A stretch of 64,000 nucleotides of DNA. It comes from VXNE01 sp963665455 (GTDB taxonomy: Bacteria > Pseudomonadota > Gammaproteobacteria > Pseudomonadales > Azotimanducaceae). Each line of letters begins with the position of its first letter. Position 1 is the first letter of the stretch. This document shows, piece after piece, positions 50,675 to 59,612 of the stretch. Where the stretch lies: assembly GCA_963665455.1 (NCBI GenBank), contig OY762279.1, positions 248,001 through 312,000 on the forward strand, read 5' to 3'. The translations under genes and the position numbers were made by a program. Under the pieces are notes generated by a model, which ran no database searches, was not told where the DNA came from, and worked only from the letters and a program-made list of their open reading frames with translations.

Positions 50675-52942
50675 GTGAGAGAAGAATCCAACAACCGGTG
50701 GATCGGCAAGAACACCATCCGCCCGGACGGCGAGGACAAGGTCACCGGGCGCGCGGCGTTCGGCGCGGACTTCGCCCAGCCCGGCATGCTCTGGGGCAAG
50801 GTGCTGCGCAGCCCGCACCCGCATGCGCGCATCCGCGCGATCAATGTCGAGCGTGCCGCCGCCGCGCCGGGCGTGAAGGCGGTGATGACGGGCGACGACC
50901 TCGTATACTTCCCCCTCGACAAGCCCGTGCTGGTGGGCCCCGCGGACCTACGTTTCGTGAGCCGGAACGTCATGGCCCGCGACAAGGCGCTCTACTGTGG
51001 ACACGCCGTGGCGGCGGTCGCCGCGGCCACGCCGGTCGCCGCCGAGGCCGCGCTGGAGTTGATCGAGGTCGACTACGAACCGCTGCCCTGGGTCCTCGAT
51101 GTTGACGAGGCCATGGGGCCCGACGCCCCGGTCCTGCACGACTTCCTCCGTACGGCCGGAGACGACTCGGCGCCGGATGCGCCCACCAATGTCGCGAGCC
51201 GCATGACGATCACGCTCGGCGACCTGGACGACGGCCTCGCCGAGGCGGATGTCGTCATCGAACGCCACTTCAAGACCAAGCCCGTGCACCAGGGCTACAT
51301 CGAACCGCACGCGTGCCTCGTGAGCGTCGCCGCCGACGGACGCGCGACCATCTGGAGTTCGAGCCAGGGCCAGTTCATGGTCCGCAACGCCACCGCGAAG
51401 ATGACGGGCGCCAGGCTCTCCGACATCCGCGCCATCCCGGCCGAGATCGGGGGTGGTTTCGGCGGCAAGACCATCGTCTACCTCGAGCCGCTGGCCTACG
51501 TACTCTCGCGCAAGGCGGGTGCCCCGGTGAAGATGGTGATGACCCGGGAGGAAGTCTTCCAGGCGACCGGCCCGACGGCGGGCTCCTCGAACACCGTCAA
51601 GATCGGTGCTCGGCGCGATGGCCGCATCGTCGCCGCGGACGCGACCTTCCGCTTCCAGGCGGGCGCGTTCCCCGGCTCGCCGGTGCGGGCGGCGTCGAAC
51701 TGCGCCTTCGCCCCGTATGCCATCGACAACGTCCGGGTGGTCGGCTACGACGTCGTGGCGAATCGGCCCAAGTGCAACGCCTACCGTGCGCCCGGATCGC
51801 CCATCGCCGCCTACGGCGTCGAGTCGGTGATCGACGAACTGGCCCGGGAACTGGGCATCGACCCCATCGAGTTCCGGCTGAAGAACGCGGCGCGGGAGGG
51901 CACGCGGGCGGCGTATGGCCCCACGTACCGCCGCATCGGCTTCGAGGAGACCCTCGAGGCCGCCCGCGCCCATCCCCACTACGCTACGCCGAAGACCGCG
52001 TCGAATGGCGGTTCCCGGGGACGAGGCGTGGCGAGCGGCTTCTGGTTCAACGTCGGGGGCGAGTCGAGCGCGCAGGTGAACGTCAACGAGGACGGTACCG
52101 TGGCGGTCACGACCGGACACCCGGACATCGGTGGCTCGCGCGCATCCATGGTGAACATCGTCGCGGAGACCCTCGGCATTCACTACCGCAACGTCAGCGC
52201 CCAGGTGGGGGACACCAACACCATCGGCTTCAGCGCCTCCACCGGGGGCAGCCGCGTGACCTTCTCCGCCGGGACGGCGGTTTCCGAGGCCACGGAGCGG
52301 GTGGTGGCCCAGCTCCGCGAACGCGCGGCGATGCTCTGGGACATCGACGCCGAGGCGGTCGACTGGCGGGACGGCCATGCCCACCCCGCAGGCAGCAACG
52401 CCGGGGACTTCGAGCCGCTCTCCCTCGCGGACCTGGCGGCCCAGGCGGCGCGCACCGGCGGCCCGATCACGGCGCAGGTGTCGGTGAACGCCCAGGGCGC
52501 GGCACCGGCCTTCGCCACCCACGTATGCGACGTGGAGGTGGACACAGAAACCGGGCGCGTCGACGTGGTGCGCTACACGGCGGTGCAGGACGCGGGCCGC
52601 GCCATCCATCCGGGCTACGTCGAGGGGCAGATGCAGGGCGGCGTCGCCCAGGGCATCGGCTGGGCGCTCAACGAGGAGTACATCTTCGACGACTCGGGGC
52701 GGCTGGAGAATCCGGGTTTCCTGGACTACCGCATCCCGGTGGCGTCGGACCTCCCGATGATCGACACCGTCGTCGTCGAGGTGCCGAACGACGCCCACCC
52801 CCACGGGGTCCGGGGCGTCGGCGAAGTGCCGATCGCGCCGCCGATGGCGGCAGTCGCCAACGCCATCCACGACGCCGTCGGCTTGCGCCTGCGGGACCTG
52901 CCGATGTCGCCGCCGAAGGTGCTGGCCGCGTTGGACGGTTGA
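50675..52942 (+). CDS. Molybdenum hydroxylase large subunit (xanthine dehydrogenase family)
   Basis: 755 residues from GTG 50675 (GTG 50663 also possible). The aldehyde oxidase/xanthine dehydrogenase fold is shown by GRAAFGADFAQPGMLWGKVL, the Mo-cofactor motifs IGGGFGGKT, NAYRAPGSP and GHPDIGGSR, and the catalytic Glu in VRGVGEVPIAPPM. It hydroxylates an aldehyde or N-heterocycle using water. The partner small [2Fe-2S] and FAD subunits normally encoded next to it are not in the window; upstream is a Uma2/membrane protein pair and downstream a transporter. It may use partner subunits encoded elsewhere. Confidence 0.9.
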   Translation: MREESNNRWIGKNTIRPDGEDKVTGRAAFGADFAQPGMLWGKVLRSPHPHARIRAINVERAAAAPGVKAVMTGDDLVYFPLDKPVLVGPADLRFVSRNVMARDKALYCGHAVAAVAAATPVAAEAALELIEVDYEPLPWVLDVDEAMGPDAPVLHDFLRTAGDDSAPDAPTNVASRMTITLGDLDDGLAEADVVIERHFKTKPVHQGYIEPHACLVSVAADGRATIWSSSQGQFMVRNATAKMTGARLSDIRAIPAEIGGGFGGKTIVYLEPLAYVLSRKAGAPVKMVMTREEVFQATGPTAGSSNTVKIGARRDGRIVAADATFRFQAGAFPGSPVRAASNCAFAPYAIDNVRVVGYDVVANRPKCNAYRAPGSPIAAYGVESVIDELARELGIDPIEFRLKNAAREGTRAAYGPTYRRIGFEETLEAARAHPHYATPKTASNGGSRGRGVASGFWFNVGGESSAQVNVNEDGTVAVTTGHPDIGGSRASMVNIVAETLGIHYRNVSAQVGDTNTIGFSASTGGSRVTFSAGTAVSEATERVVAQLRERAAMLWDIDAEAVDWRDGHAHPAGSNAGDFEPLSLADLAAQAARTGGPITAQVSVNAQGAAPAFATHVCDVEVDTETGRVDVVRYTAVQDAGRAIHPGYVEGQMQGGVAQGIGWALNEEYIFDDSGRLENPGFLDYRIPVASDLPMIDTVVVEVPNDAHPHGVRGVGEVPIAPPMAAVANAIHDAVGLRLRDLPMSPPKVLAALDG

Positions 52943-52990
52943 GCGAAGGTGCCGGGGGACGCTTGCCCCGGCGCCGCCCTTGTCACCCGA

Positions 52991-54421
52991 ATGATCGAAC
53001 GCTCCCGACGCCTCGCGCTCCGCACCAAGCTCGCGTTCTCTTCCGGCGCGCTCGAAGAGGCCGTGGTCGGGGCCGCGAGCTTTGCGACGATGCTGTTCTA
53101 CAACCAGGTCCTGGGCCTCTCCGCGACCCTGTGCGGCGTCGTCTTCCTGATCGCGAGCATCTTCGACGGAATCTCGGACCCGATCGTCGGCGCCTTCTCC
53201 GACCAGTTCCGCAGCCGGTGGGGACGTCGCCATCCCCTGATGTTCCTCTCTGCGTTCCCGCTCGCGATCGCCTTCTACTGCCTCTATCAACCGCCGGACG
53301 GCCTCTCGGAAACCGGCCTCTTCGCCTGGTTCTTGCTGTTCATGATCCTGGTGCGCGTGGCCAAGACCTTCTACACCGTGCCCCATGCGGCCCTCGGCGC
53401 CGAGCTGACCGAGGACTACCACGAGCGTACCTCGATCTTCGGCTACAACGCGGTCACGGGGATGGCGGGCGGCGTCGGCTTCGGCGTGCTCCTGCTGGTG
53501 GTGGTCTTCCCGTCCACGGAGGGATACAGCAACGGGCTGCTCAACGAGAGCCGCTATCCGCTCCTGGCGGCGTCCGGCGCGGTGATCATCGTCGCGTCGC
53601 TGATGGTGTGCATCTTCGGCACCCGGGACCAGATTCCGTATCTGCACCCGAACCCCGCGCGCACGATCCGGGTGCGCGGGTATCTCGGCGAGCTCCGGCA
53701 CCTGCTCACCAACCGTTCCTACCTGTCGGTCTGCGTGAGCTGGCTGGTGCTCGCCGCCTCCTTCGGCATCATCGGCGTGGTCTCGACCTACACCTACATC
53801 TACGTCTTCGAGATATCGACGGAACAGTTGACCATACAGCGCTTCGTGACCCTGCCGGGGATACTGGTGGCCATCCCCCTGGCGGCTTGGTTGACCAAGC
53901 GGCTCGACAAGAAGTGGACCCTGATCTGGTCCTGTAGCGCGAGCGCGTTCCTGGTCGGGTTGCCCTACGTCCTGCGCCTGATCGGCTTCTTTCCGGACAA
54001 CGACTCGCCGTGGTTGTTGTTCGCGCTGTTCGCCCCGCTCACGCTCAGCTACGTGCCGGGGGCCCTACTGCCGATCGTGATCGACTCGCAGCTCGTCGAT
54101 ATCGCCGACGACCACGAACATCGGACCGGGCATCGATCCGAGGGCGTCGTCTTCTCCATCCGCACGTTCGCGATGAAGGCCACGTCGGGGGTCGGTGGTC
54201 TGGTCGCCGGCTTTGGACTGGACCTGATCGCGTTTCCGAAGAATGCCGTCGTGGGTGAGGTGCCTGCCCAAGCCTTGAACGGTCTGCTGATCCTCTCCGG
54301 CCCGCTCTTCTGGGTGATCATCGCGGTCGGGGTCGGCTTCATGGGCATGTATCGGTTGAGTGAGCGCCGGCACGCGGAGATTCTCAAGGAACTCCGGGTG
54401 CGTAGGGCGACCGCTGATTGA
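52991..54421 (+). CDS. MFS transporter of the GPH (glycoside-pentoside-hexuronide) type
   Basis: 476 residues from ATG 52991, 48 bases after the hydroxylase stop. Twelve membrane segments and the MFS_2 signatures: FDGISDPIVGAFSDQFRSRW with GRRHPLMFLSAFP, then HAALGAELTEDYHERTSIFG, and IADDHEHRTGHRSEGVVFSI. Such carriers bring in sugars or other small organic molecules with H+ or Na+. It may import the substrate of the molybdenum hydroxylase, as the genes are likely cotranscribed. Confidence 0.9.
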   Translation: MIERSRRLALRTKLAFSSGALEEAVVGAASFATMLFYNQVLGLSATLCGVVFLIASIFDGISDPIVGAFSDQFRSRWGRRHPLMFLSAFPLAIAFYCLYQPPDGLSETGLFAWFLLFMILVRVAKTFYTVPHAALGAELTEDYHERTSIFGYNAVTGMAGGVGFGVLLLVVVFPSTEGYSNGLLNESRYPLLAASGAVIIVASLMVCIFGTRDQIPYLHPNPARTIRVRGYLGELRHLLTNRSYLSVCVSWLVLAASFGIIGVVSTYTYIYVFEISTEQLTIQRFVTLPGILVAIPLAAWLTKRLDKKWTLIWSCSASAFLVGLPYVLRLIGFFPDNDSPWLLFALFAPLTLSYVPGALLPIVIDSQLVDIADDHEHRTGHRSEGVVFSIRTFAMKATSGVGGLVAGFGLDLIAFPKNAVVGEVPAQALNGLLILSGPLFWVIIAVGVGFMGMYRLSERRHAEILKELRVRRATAD

Positions 54422-54463
54422 CCCGGCCGTCGCGCCGCGCCCGGTGCGTCGTCCCCGACCCGC

Positions 54464-55453
54464 TTACCAATGCACGTCACACCGCTCGGCGATGGCGGCC
54501 GCTAGTGCCGCGAAGTCTTCGTAACAGTCGTGTACGGCTTGGAGATGCCCGCCAATGGCGCCGTCGGCCGGCCTGAGAAAGAACGCCGGCTTGCGAGCCT
54601 CCTGGGCCATCGCCAACAGGCTTCGGTAGTGCTTGAGCGTGGCCAAGCATTCGTCGTCCGCCTCGGTGGAGGCGATGTTCGGCGCTTCTTCACCGAGGAT
54701 CGCCGTGTGATAGACGCGTGGGATGCGCCGCATCCACTTCTGGTAGGCGCGTACCGGCCGGGCGGCACGCACGGCGTGCTGCATCACGACGTAGCCGGCC
54801 GGCGCGATGTCGGCTTCGGGCAATTCAAGATCGGCACCGGCGGGGCACCGACCTAGGCGATCCTGCCATTGCTCGCGCCAATCAGTGAGCGTTGGCCCGA
54901 GATTCTGGAGGCCTTGTAGGGAAAACAGGTCGGGTGCTAGCGGGAATACGACGTGATTGGCGGCAATGATCGCGGCCCGATTGATGGCGCCTAGGTTGGG
55001 ACCGACATCGACTAGAACGATGTCGGCTTGGCGTTGTGCCGTTGCCCGGGCGATTACGCGGTGAAAGGCCGATTCGGCCCGAAAAGCCGCCTCGTCCCGG
55101 TTCATGCAGTCGGGCCATGCCGACGAAAGCTTGGCCTCGAAACGTGAGAGGCCGAGGTCTCCAACGAGGAGCCCAAGATTGAGCGTGACTTCTTCCACAT
55201 GCGGTTCCGCAAGGTCCCCGATACCGCGCAGTATGGGGGACACGGCGCCGAGAACGCTGTAGTCGTGGTCGCCCTCGGGCCAGAGATGCAGCAACCGCCC
55301 CTCGGACAGGAACATGGTGCTGAGGTTGGCTTGTGGGTCGAGGTCGGCGGCCACGACAGAGGCGCCGAGTTCCGAGTACATCCAAGCCAAGTGGTAGACG
55401 AGGGTCGTCTTGCCGACGCCGCCCTTATTGTTGAAGAAGGCGATGACTTTCAT
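54464..55453 (-). CDS. ParA-family ATPase
   Basis: 329 residues from ATG 55453. The deviant Walker A is FFNNKGGVGKTTLVYHLAWM, the switch region VVAADLDPQANLSTMFL, and the Walker B-like IVLVDVGPNLGAINRAAI. Total length and the C-terminal part (FLRPADGAIGGHLQAVHDCY) are longer than MinD/Soj. The start overlaps the preceding gene by four bases (ATGA), so the two are coupled. No parB or centromere-like repeats are near, which argues against a partition system and for a defence or mobile-element role. Confidence 0.83.
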   Translation of the reverse strand: MKVIAFFNNKGGVGKTTLVYHLAWMYSELGASVVAADLDPQANLSTMFLSEGRLLHLWPEGDHDYSVLGAVSPILRGIGDLAEPHVEEVTLNLGLLVGDLGLSRFEAKLSSAWPDCMNRDEAAFRAESAFHRVIARATAQRQADIVLVDVGPNLGAINRAAIIAANHVVFPLAPDLFSLQGLQNLGPTLTDWREQWQDRLGRCPAGADLELPEADIAPAGYVVMQHAVRAARPVRAYQKWMRRIPRVYHTAILGEEAPNIASTEADDECLATLKHYRSLLAMAQEARKPAFFLRPADGAIGGHLQAVHDCYEDFAALAAAIAERCDVHW

Positions 55454-56640
55454 GTCGTCTTGGATGGAATAACGGCAAGCACATTCGCCGGATCGGCCAG
55501 TTCGAATGAGGCGGGCGGATTGCCGTTCTGCGCAAGAGCCTCTCGGGCGCGGATGACGCCGCGGCCGAAGCGGTTTACGTAGCCCAGGGTCGCCATGGCT
55601 TCCGCGATTACGGGATTTCGATAGTCGGTTCGTGTCGGGAAATTCTCCGGGGATGCCATGCCGAACAGTCCGCCCGGGCTTTGTATTTCGATGCGGTTCG
55701 TGAACCAATACAAGTGAACGGGTGCGTTCGATTCGTAGGTCCTATGCATGACGGCGTTCAGCAGGAGCTCGCGAATGGCGATGACCGGAAAGTCCATGTC
55801 GTTCCGTTCCCGAAGGGCGGAGTCGGAGACAGGACGCGAGTGGACTAGCGTGGGCACGAACGCGTCGAGTTCGCGCAGCACCGTGACCAAGTCGCCGCCA
55901 AATTGCCTTTCCTCCAGAACATCCGCACCCATGGTGTCGCCGGCCCACCGCACGAACTGAATCCAGGCGCCCGGCAGCCACCGGAGCGGATCCCTCCCGA
56001 ACAGGAGCATCGCCGCGTTCGTTGGCGTGTCGGTGCGGTGGTCGAAAAACCGCAGGGAGGTGAGTTGCTCAACCATGCTGCGGTCGTTCTCCGCGAGGAT
56101 TTCCGGGGCGACTGCCGCAGGGAGATAGCTGCTAACGAACAGCCCCGACACCAAATCGGCCACGGAAGCGTCCAGGCACGGGCGCGCGTCGAACGATTGC
56201 AGTGCGGAAAGGCGTCGCTCGCCGAGCAGACGCTCTTCCTGCTGATTGGCCGCGCGTCTCGATGGGCCGACGCGGATCCAGACACGTCCCTTGTAGCGGA
56301 CCGGGGGCAAGTCCGAAGGAAGCACTTCGACGACCGCCACATCGCCTTCCGGCAGGGCGTGCTTCTGGACGGTCATGGCGGGCAGTGGTTCGAGATTGAC
56401 ATTCGAGCGCAGGTCTCCTAGACGCAGCAGGATTCGATCCGTTACGTCCAGTCCGTCGAGCGCGCCATCGTCTCGGACGCCGACAAGCAGGTAGCCGGGC
56501 TGCCCGTGGCCGGGAAAGTCGTTCGCGAATGTGCAGATTGCCTCCCCGAACTTGTCCGTGTTGTTGGTCGACACCGTCCGTTCGACTCGGTCGGACTCAA
56601 GGTCCGCGATCAGGGAGAGCAGTTGGTCGGTGGACAGCAT
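55450..56640 (-). CDS. AlbA/Schlafen-type ATP-binding protein
   Basis: 396 residues. The N-terminal Schlafen_AlbA_2 domain covers residues 1-135 (ESDRVERTVSTNNTDKFGEA, then YLLVGVRDDGALDGLDVTDR and RYKGRVWIRVGPSRR). The C-terminal half is an HATPase_c_4 (RecG-like) domain (IAIRELLLNAVMHRTYESNA, NRIEIQSPGGLFGMASPENF, YRNPVIAEAMATLGYVNRFG). Such proteins are often seen in mobile elements and defence islands; AlbA-like domains bind nucleic acid. It is transcribed first in a two-gene unit with the ParA-like gene, and a 250-bp inverted-repeat element lies 128 bases upstream. Confidence 0.82.
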   Translation of the reverse strand: MLSTDQLLSLIADLESDRVERTVSTNNTDKFGEAICTFANDFPGHGQPGYLLVGVRDDGALDGLDVTDRILLRLGDLRSNVNLEPLPAMTVQKHALPEGDVAVVEVLPSDLPPVRYKGRVWIRVGPSRRAANQQEERLLGERRLSALQSFDARPCLDASVADLVSGLFVSSYLPAAVAPEILAENDRSMVEQLTSLRFFDHRTDTPTNAAMLLFGRDPLRWLPGAWIQFVRWAGDTMGADVLEERQFGGDLVTVLRELDAFVPTLVHSRPVSDSALRERNDMDFPVIAIRELLLNAVMHRTYESNAPVHLYWFTNRIEIQSPGGLFGMASPENFPTRTDYRNPVIAEAMATLGYVNRFGRGVIRAREALAQNGNPPASFELADPANVLAVIPSKTT

Positions 56641-56767
56641 GTCGCAATGTTAGAGCCTTCCACGCTGGCGACATAGGCCGACGTGGAGCGCGGGACGCCG
56701 GAAAGGCGGCGCGTAGCGCGGCGGCGAGGGTGGCCGGAGGCCACGGGTGGGGCGTGGGGGTACGGCA

Positions 56768-57019
56768 GCCTAGCCCGCATTTCTCACTAGGTCGCTTGTG
56801 CATAGACCGCAAGTCCTTGGTCCATTAGGGTTTATCGTCGACCTCAAGCGTCGGTCGCCGGATACGGAGCGCTGGCCGCGCCCTCGCCGGTCTTTTCGCC
56901 CCGTGCGCGCACGTGCTCCCTCAAACTTAGGCACCACTAGGCTTTCGGTCGCGAGCACGCGCACGGGGCGAAAATCCTCGGCGATCATCACGGCCCCTGG
57001 TGAGAAATGCGGGCTAGGC
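56768..57019. mobile_element. MITE-like element with 24-bp terminal and 17-bp inner inverted repeats
   Basis: The ends at 56768-56791 and 56996-57019 are inverted repeats matching at 23 of 24 positions (core GCCTAGCCCGCATTTCTCAC). Inside, 56893-56909 and 56958-56974 form a 17-bp perfect inverted repeat (TTTTCGCCCCGTGCGCG). The 252 bases have no transposase. Shape and ends fit a non-autonomous relative of an insertion sequence; the IS family is not determined. This element fills most of the 447 bases between the AlbA-type gene and the GFA gene. Confidence 0.6.
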
Positions 57020-57087
57020 AGACGGACGGGGCCTTCCCGTTCGATGCCCGCACGCGGTGTGGAGAAGTCAGGCGGCACGTGACGCTA

Positions 57088-57939
57088 TCACTGCGGTCCT
57101 GATGCTCCGGGCCAGCTATCGAGACGCTCGTCCACCACCGTCCACGCCGCCCGCGAGGCGGTGAAGATGTTGTCGGTCGGCCTGATACCGGGATCGTCGT
57201 CGAGGCAGCCAGCGGGAATGCACACCTGGTCGGCCCGCTCCCATGGAGTGCGCCCACCACAGATGCGGCAGAACGCACACGCGAAACGTGTTCCGGGCAG
57301 CCAGTAGGTGGTGACGTTGTCCGCGCCCGTCCGCCAGCGAAAGCCACCGCGGCGCACGCGCAAAAGGGTCTGGTAGGCGGCTCCGGCGGCGCGCCGGCAC
57401 CGTGAGCAGTGGCAGTGGTACATCCGCAGGGGCGGGCCGTCGAACTCGAACGCCACGGCACCGCACAGGCAGCTTCCTCCGGTGGCGCCCGGTGTGCTCG
57501 GCTTTCGGGCGGGCCTCTCCACCGCCATGGCCATTTCCGCGAACTCCGGCGGTAGCTCCGCATGTCGCGGCAGGTCGTCGACGATGGCGTCCCAGGGCGC
57601 CATGGAATCGGTGAACATGTGGAGTTGCGGGCGCACCCCCGGGTCTTCGGCGATGTTGCCCAGAGGGAGCAGCACGAAGGGCAGGGCACCGGCGGTCATC
57701 GGGACGGCGGATCCGCATTGGCCACAAAAGCGCCGGGAGCCCGCTGCCGATGACGCGTACGCTCTCGCCCGCTCCGCGCCGCGCACCCACCGGAAGTCCG
57801 CCGGCGCGGCCGCCGCGAAGGTAACGAACGCGTTGCCGTGAAACTTGCGGCACATGGAGCAGTGGCAGTGTCCGAGCGCGTCCACCGCGCCATCGATCTC
57901 GAAGGCGACGTCGGCGCACAGGCAGCTTCCGGTCAGCAT
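57088..57939 (-). CDS. Double-domain GFA (glutathione-dependent formaldehyde-activating-like) protein
   Basis: 283 residues from ATG 57939, holding two GFA domains in tandem. The first has CLCADVAFEID, HCHCSMCRKFHG and FCGQCGSAVP; the second has CLCGAVAFEFDG, HCHCSRCRRAAG and ACAFCRICGG. These Cys clusters bind zinc and can bind glutathione. Usual GFA proteins have one domain of 130-150 residues, so this is a fusion of two. The linker is Pro/Ala-rich. Downstream of the STAS gene on the same strand by 31 bases. Confidence 0.87.
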   Translation of the reverse strand: MLTGSCLCADVAFEIDGAVDALGHCHCSMCRKFHGNAFVTFAAAAPADFRWVRGAERARAYASSAAGSRRFCGQCGSAVPMTAGALPFVLLPLGNIAEDPGVRPQLHMFTDSMAPWDAIVDDLPRHAELPPEFAEMAMAVERPARKPSTPGATGGSCLCGAVAFEFDGPPLRMYHCHCSRCRRAAGAAYQTLLRVRRGGFRWRTGADNVTTYWLPGTRFACAFCRICGGRTPWERADQVCIPAGCLDDDPGIRPTDNIFTASRAAWTVVDERLDSWPGASGPQ

Positions 57940-57970
57940 GAAGCTCCTCCCCACGTCCGTCCGAGACGGT

Positions 57971-58330
57971 TCAATCGTCCGTGTCGGTGAGATTCTCCAA
58001 TGCCGCCAACGCAGCGGCACGGTTTTCGTGTATCTCGAACACTTGGTCGAACCCGGTCATCTCGAGCAGCGAGCGCACGTTCTCCGTGGGCCCACAGAGG
58101 ATGAATCGGCCCGATGTGCTGGTCAGTTCCCTGAACGCCTGCAGCATGGCGCGCAGGCCGCGGGAGGCGACGTATGTCAGCTCGGTCGTGTCCAGGACCA
58201 AGGCCTTGAGCGTGCCGGGCCGGGTCCATCCGGCCAAACGGGTCTCGAACTCGGCGACGGTGGATAGGTCGACCCTGCCGTAGACCACTAGGATCAGGGT
58301 CTTTCCTGATTGGATTTCTTCGACTTTCAT
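57971..58330 (-). CDS. STAS-domain protein (anti-sigma-factor-antagonist-like)
   Basis: 119 residues: LILVVYGRVDLSTVAEFETR, LVLDTTELTYVASRGLRAML with the phosphorylatable Ser (SRGLR), FRELTSTSGRFILCGPTENV and FEIHENRAAALAAL. The SpoIIAA-like fold and the site Ser are present. It normally works with an anti-sigma kinase, but no kinase or phosphatase is near, so the partner must be elsewhere. It ends 31 bases before the double GFA gene. Confidence 0.88.
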   Translation of the reverse strand: MKVEEIQSGKTLILVVYGRVDLSTVAEFETRLAGWTRPGTLKALVLDTTELTYVASRGLRAMLQAFRELTSTSGRFILCGPTENVRSLLEMTGFDQVFEIHENRAAALAALENLTDTDD

Positions 58331-58601
58331 GTCTGCTCTTCGCGCAAGGGCCGGAGCCTGGAGACGTTGGCTCCCCGTCGAGCCCGACGATGCCGGCTTG
58401 GCGCGACCATAGCACAGCGCGTGATCCGGGCCGGCCTCCCCTTGACCAGCTCCGGTGCGTACTCCGGCCGATTATCGACCAACTCGAATTGCGGCTTGCC
58501 CGGGACGAACCCCGGTGTCTCAGCCAAGGTCGAGCGTGCCGCCGCTAGCGCCCCGCAACCGTCGCCTACGGCTCCGCTCGCGGCCCAGCCATGGGGCGCT
58601 C

Positions 58602-59612
58602 CTAGACCAGGAACCCAACCCGGTACTCGAAACTCAACCGCGGTTCCGCCCCCTTCGGTGTCTCTGGATGCACGAACGCCGAATGGAACACCGGCACGTC
58701 GCCGTGGTCTTCGTCTCCCTTGCGGTAGTGCGCGTTCCGGAACAGCAGCACCTCGTCGGTGGTCATGTCCGGGTAGTAGTAGTACCTCTGGTCCGGATGG
58801 TGCCTGGCCGCAAGGTACATCTGTCCCCCGGAGACCTGCCCGGTCATCTCCGCCTTGACCAGATCCTCGCTGCGGAAAGTCCGCGGGTCCCCGAAACAGA
58901 GCGGGTTGGCCTTGACCGGTGCCTCCATCGGCAGCACCGGACGCCAGAAGTTCACCTGGTAGAACTCCGCGGCGTCGCTCTCGAGGAAGAACTCGCGCTG
59001 ACGCTTGAGGTCGGACCAGGGATTCATCTCGCCCGCGAGTTCGAACTCCGTCGGGAAATCTGCGTGGACCGTCGCGCCGTACAGGTTGTAGAAGTCGGGT
59101 CCCCGACGGACGCCGAGTCCCGGCAGGAAGAAGTCGTGGGCACCCGGGAAGAGTTCGCGGAGCAACGCTTCACACTCCGCGGCGTAGATCCGCTTCGCGG
59201 GCGTGTCGGCGGCCATGTAGAAGCGGGCCTGCTCCTCGGCCCCGTTCTCGGTCTCGTCCACCAGGAACGCCTCGCCGCTGTCGAGCCAATCGGAGGCGGT
59301 CATCGCGGAGCTGTGGTCGAGGAGCACGAAACCGAACTTGCGAAAGAACTCGGCCTTCGAGAGGCCTTCCTGGGCTTCGAGCACCCTCGCATCGTGGATC
59401 GTCGTTTCGTGGCCCTCCGTCGTCATCCACTTCAATGTGGCGATCACGTTGCCGGAGACGCACCACGAGAGGAACTTGGGAATGGCCCGCCACGCCTGGC
59501 CGCGCGCGAACATGTCGTACATCCAGCCGCTGTCCCCGAGCTGGTAGGCGTCGGCGCCCGGCTTGTAGAAACCCGCCAGCTTCGCCGTGACGGATCGGTC
59601 GGCCCCGGTCAC
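58602..59612 (-). CDS. CmcJ/NvfI-like oxidoreductase, second copy
   Basis: 336 residues. Related to the protein at 44299: TVHADFPTEFELAGE for the metal His-x-Asp, YQVNFWRPVLPMEAPVKANP, YYYPDMTTDEVLLFRNAHYR and VFHSAFVHPET with the late His. The N-terminus is longer, with a helical part (AFRKFGFVLLDHSSAM-like and YQLGDSGWMYDMFARGQAW). It overlaps the phytanoyl-CoA dioxygenase gene stop by four bases (ATGA), so these two oxygenases are encoded as a pair. Confidence 0.8.
   Translation of the reverse strand: MTGADRSVTAKLAGFYKPGADAYQLGDSGWMYDMFARGQAWRAIPKFLSWCVSGNVIATLKWMTTEGHETTIHDARVLEAQEGLSKAEFFRKFGFVLLDHSSAMTASDWLDSGEAFLVDETENGAEEQARFYMAADTPAKRIYAAECEALLRELFPGAHDFFLPGLGVRRGPDFYNLYGATVHADFPTEFELAGEMNPWSDLKRQREFFLESDAAEFYQVNFWRPVLPMEAPVKANPLCFGDPRTFRSEDLVKAEMTGQVSGGQMYLAARHHPDQRYYYYPDMTTDEVLLFRNAHYRKGDEDHGDVPVFHSAFVHPETPKGAEPRLSFEYRVGFLV

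Noticed and set aside
54464..55453. Chromosome-partition locus (parAB near the origin)
   Set aside because: No parB gene, no parS-like palindromes and no dnaA, gid or trmE neighbours; the partner is an AlbA-type protein.
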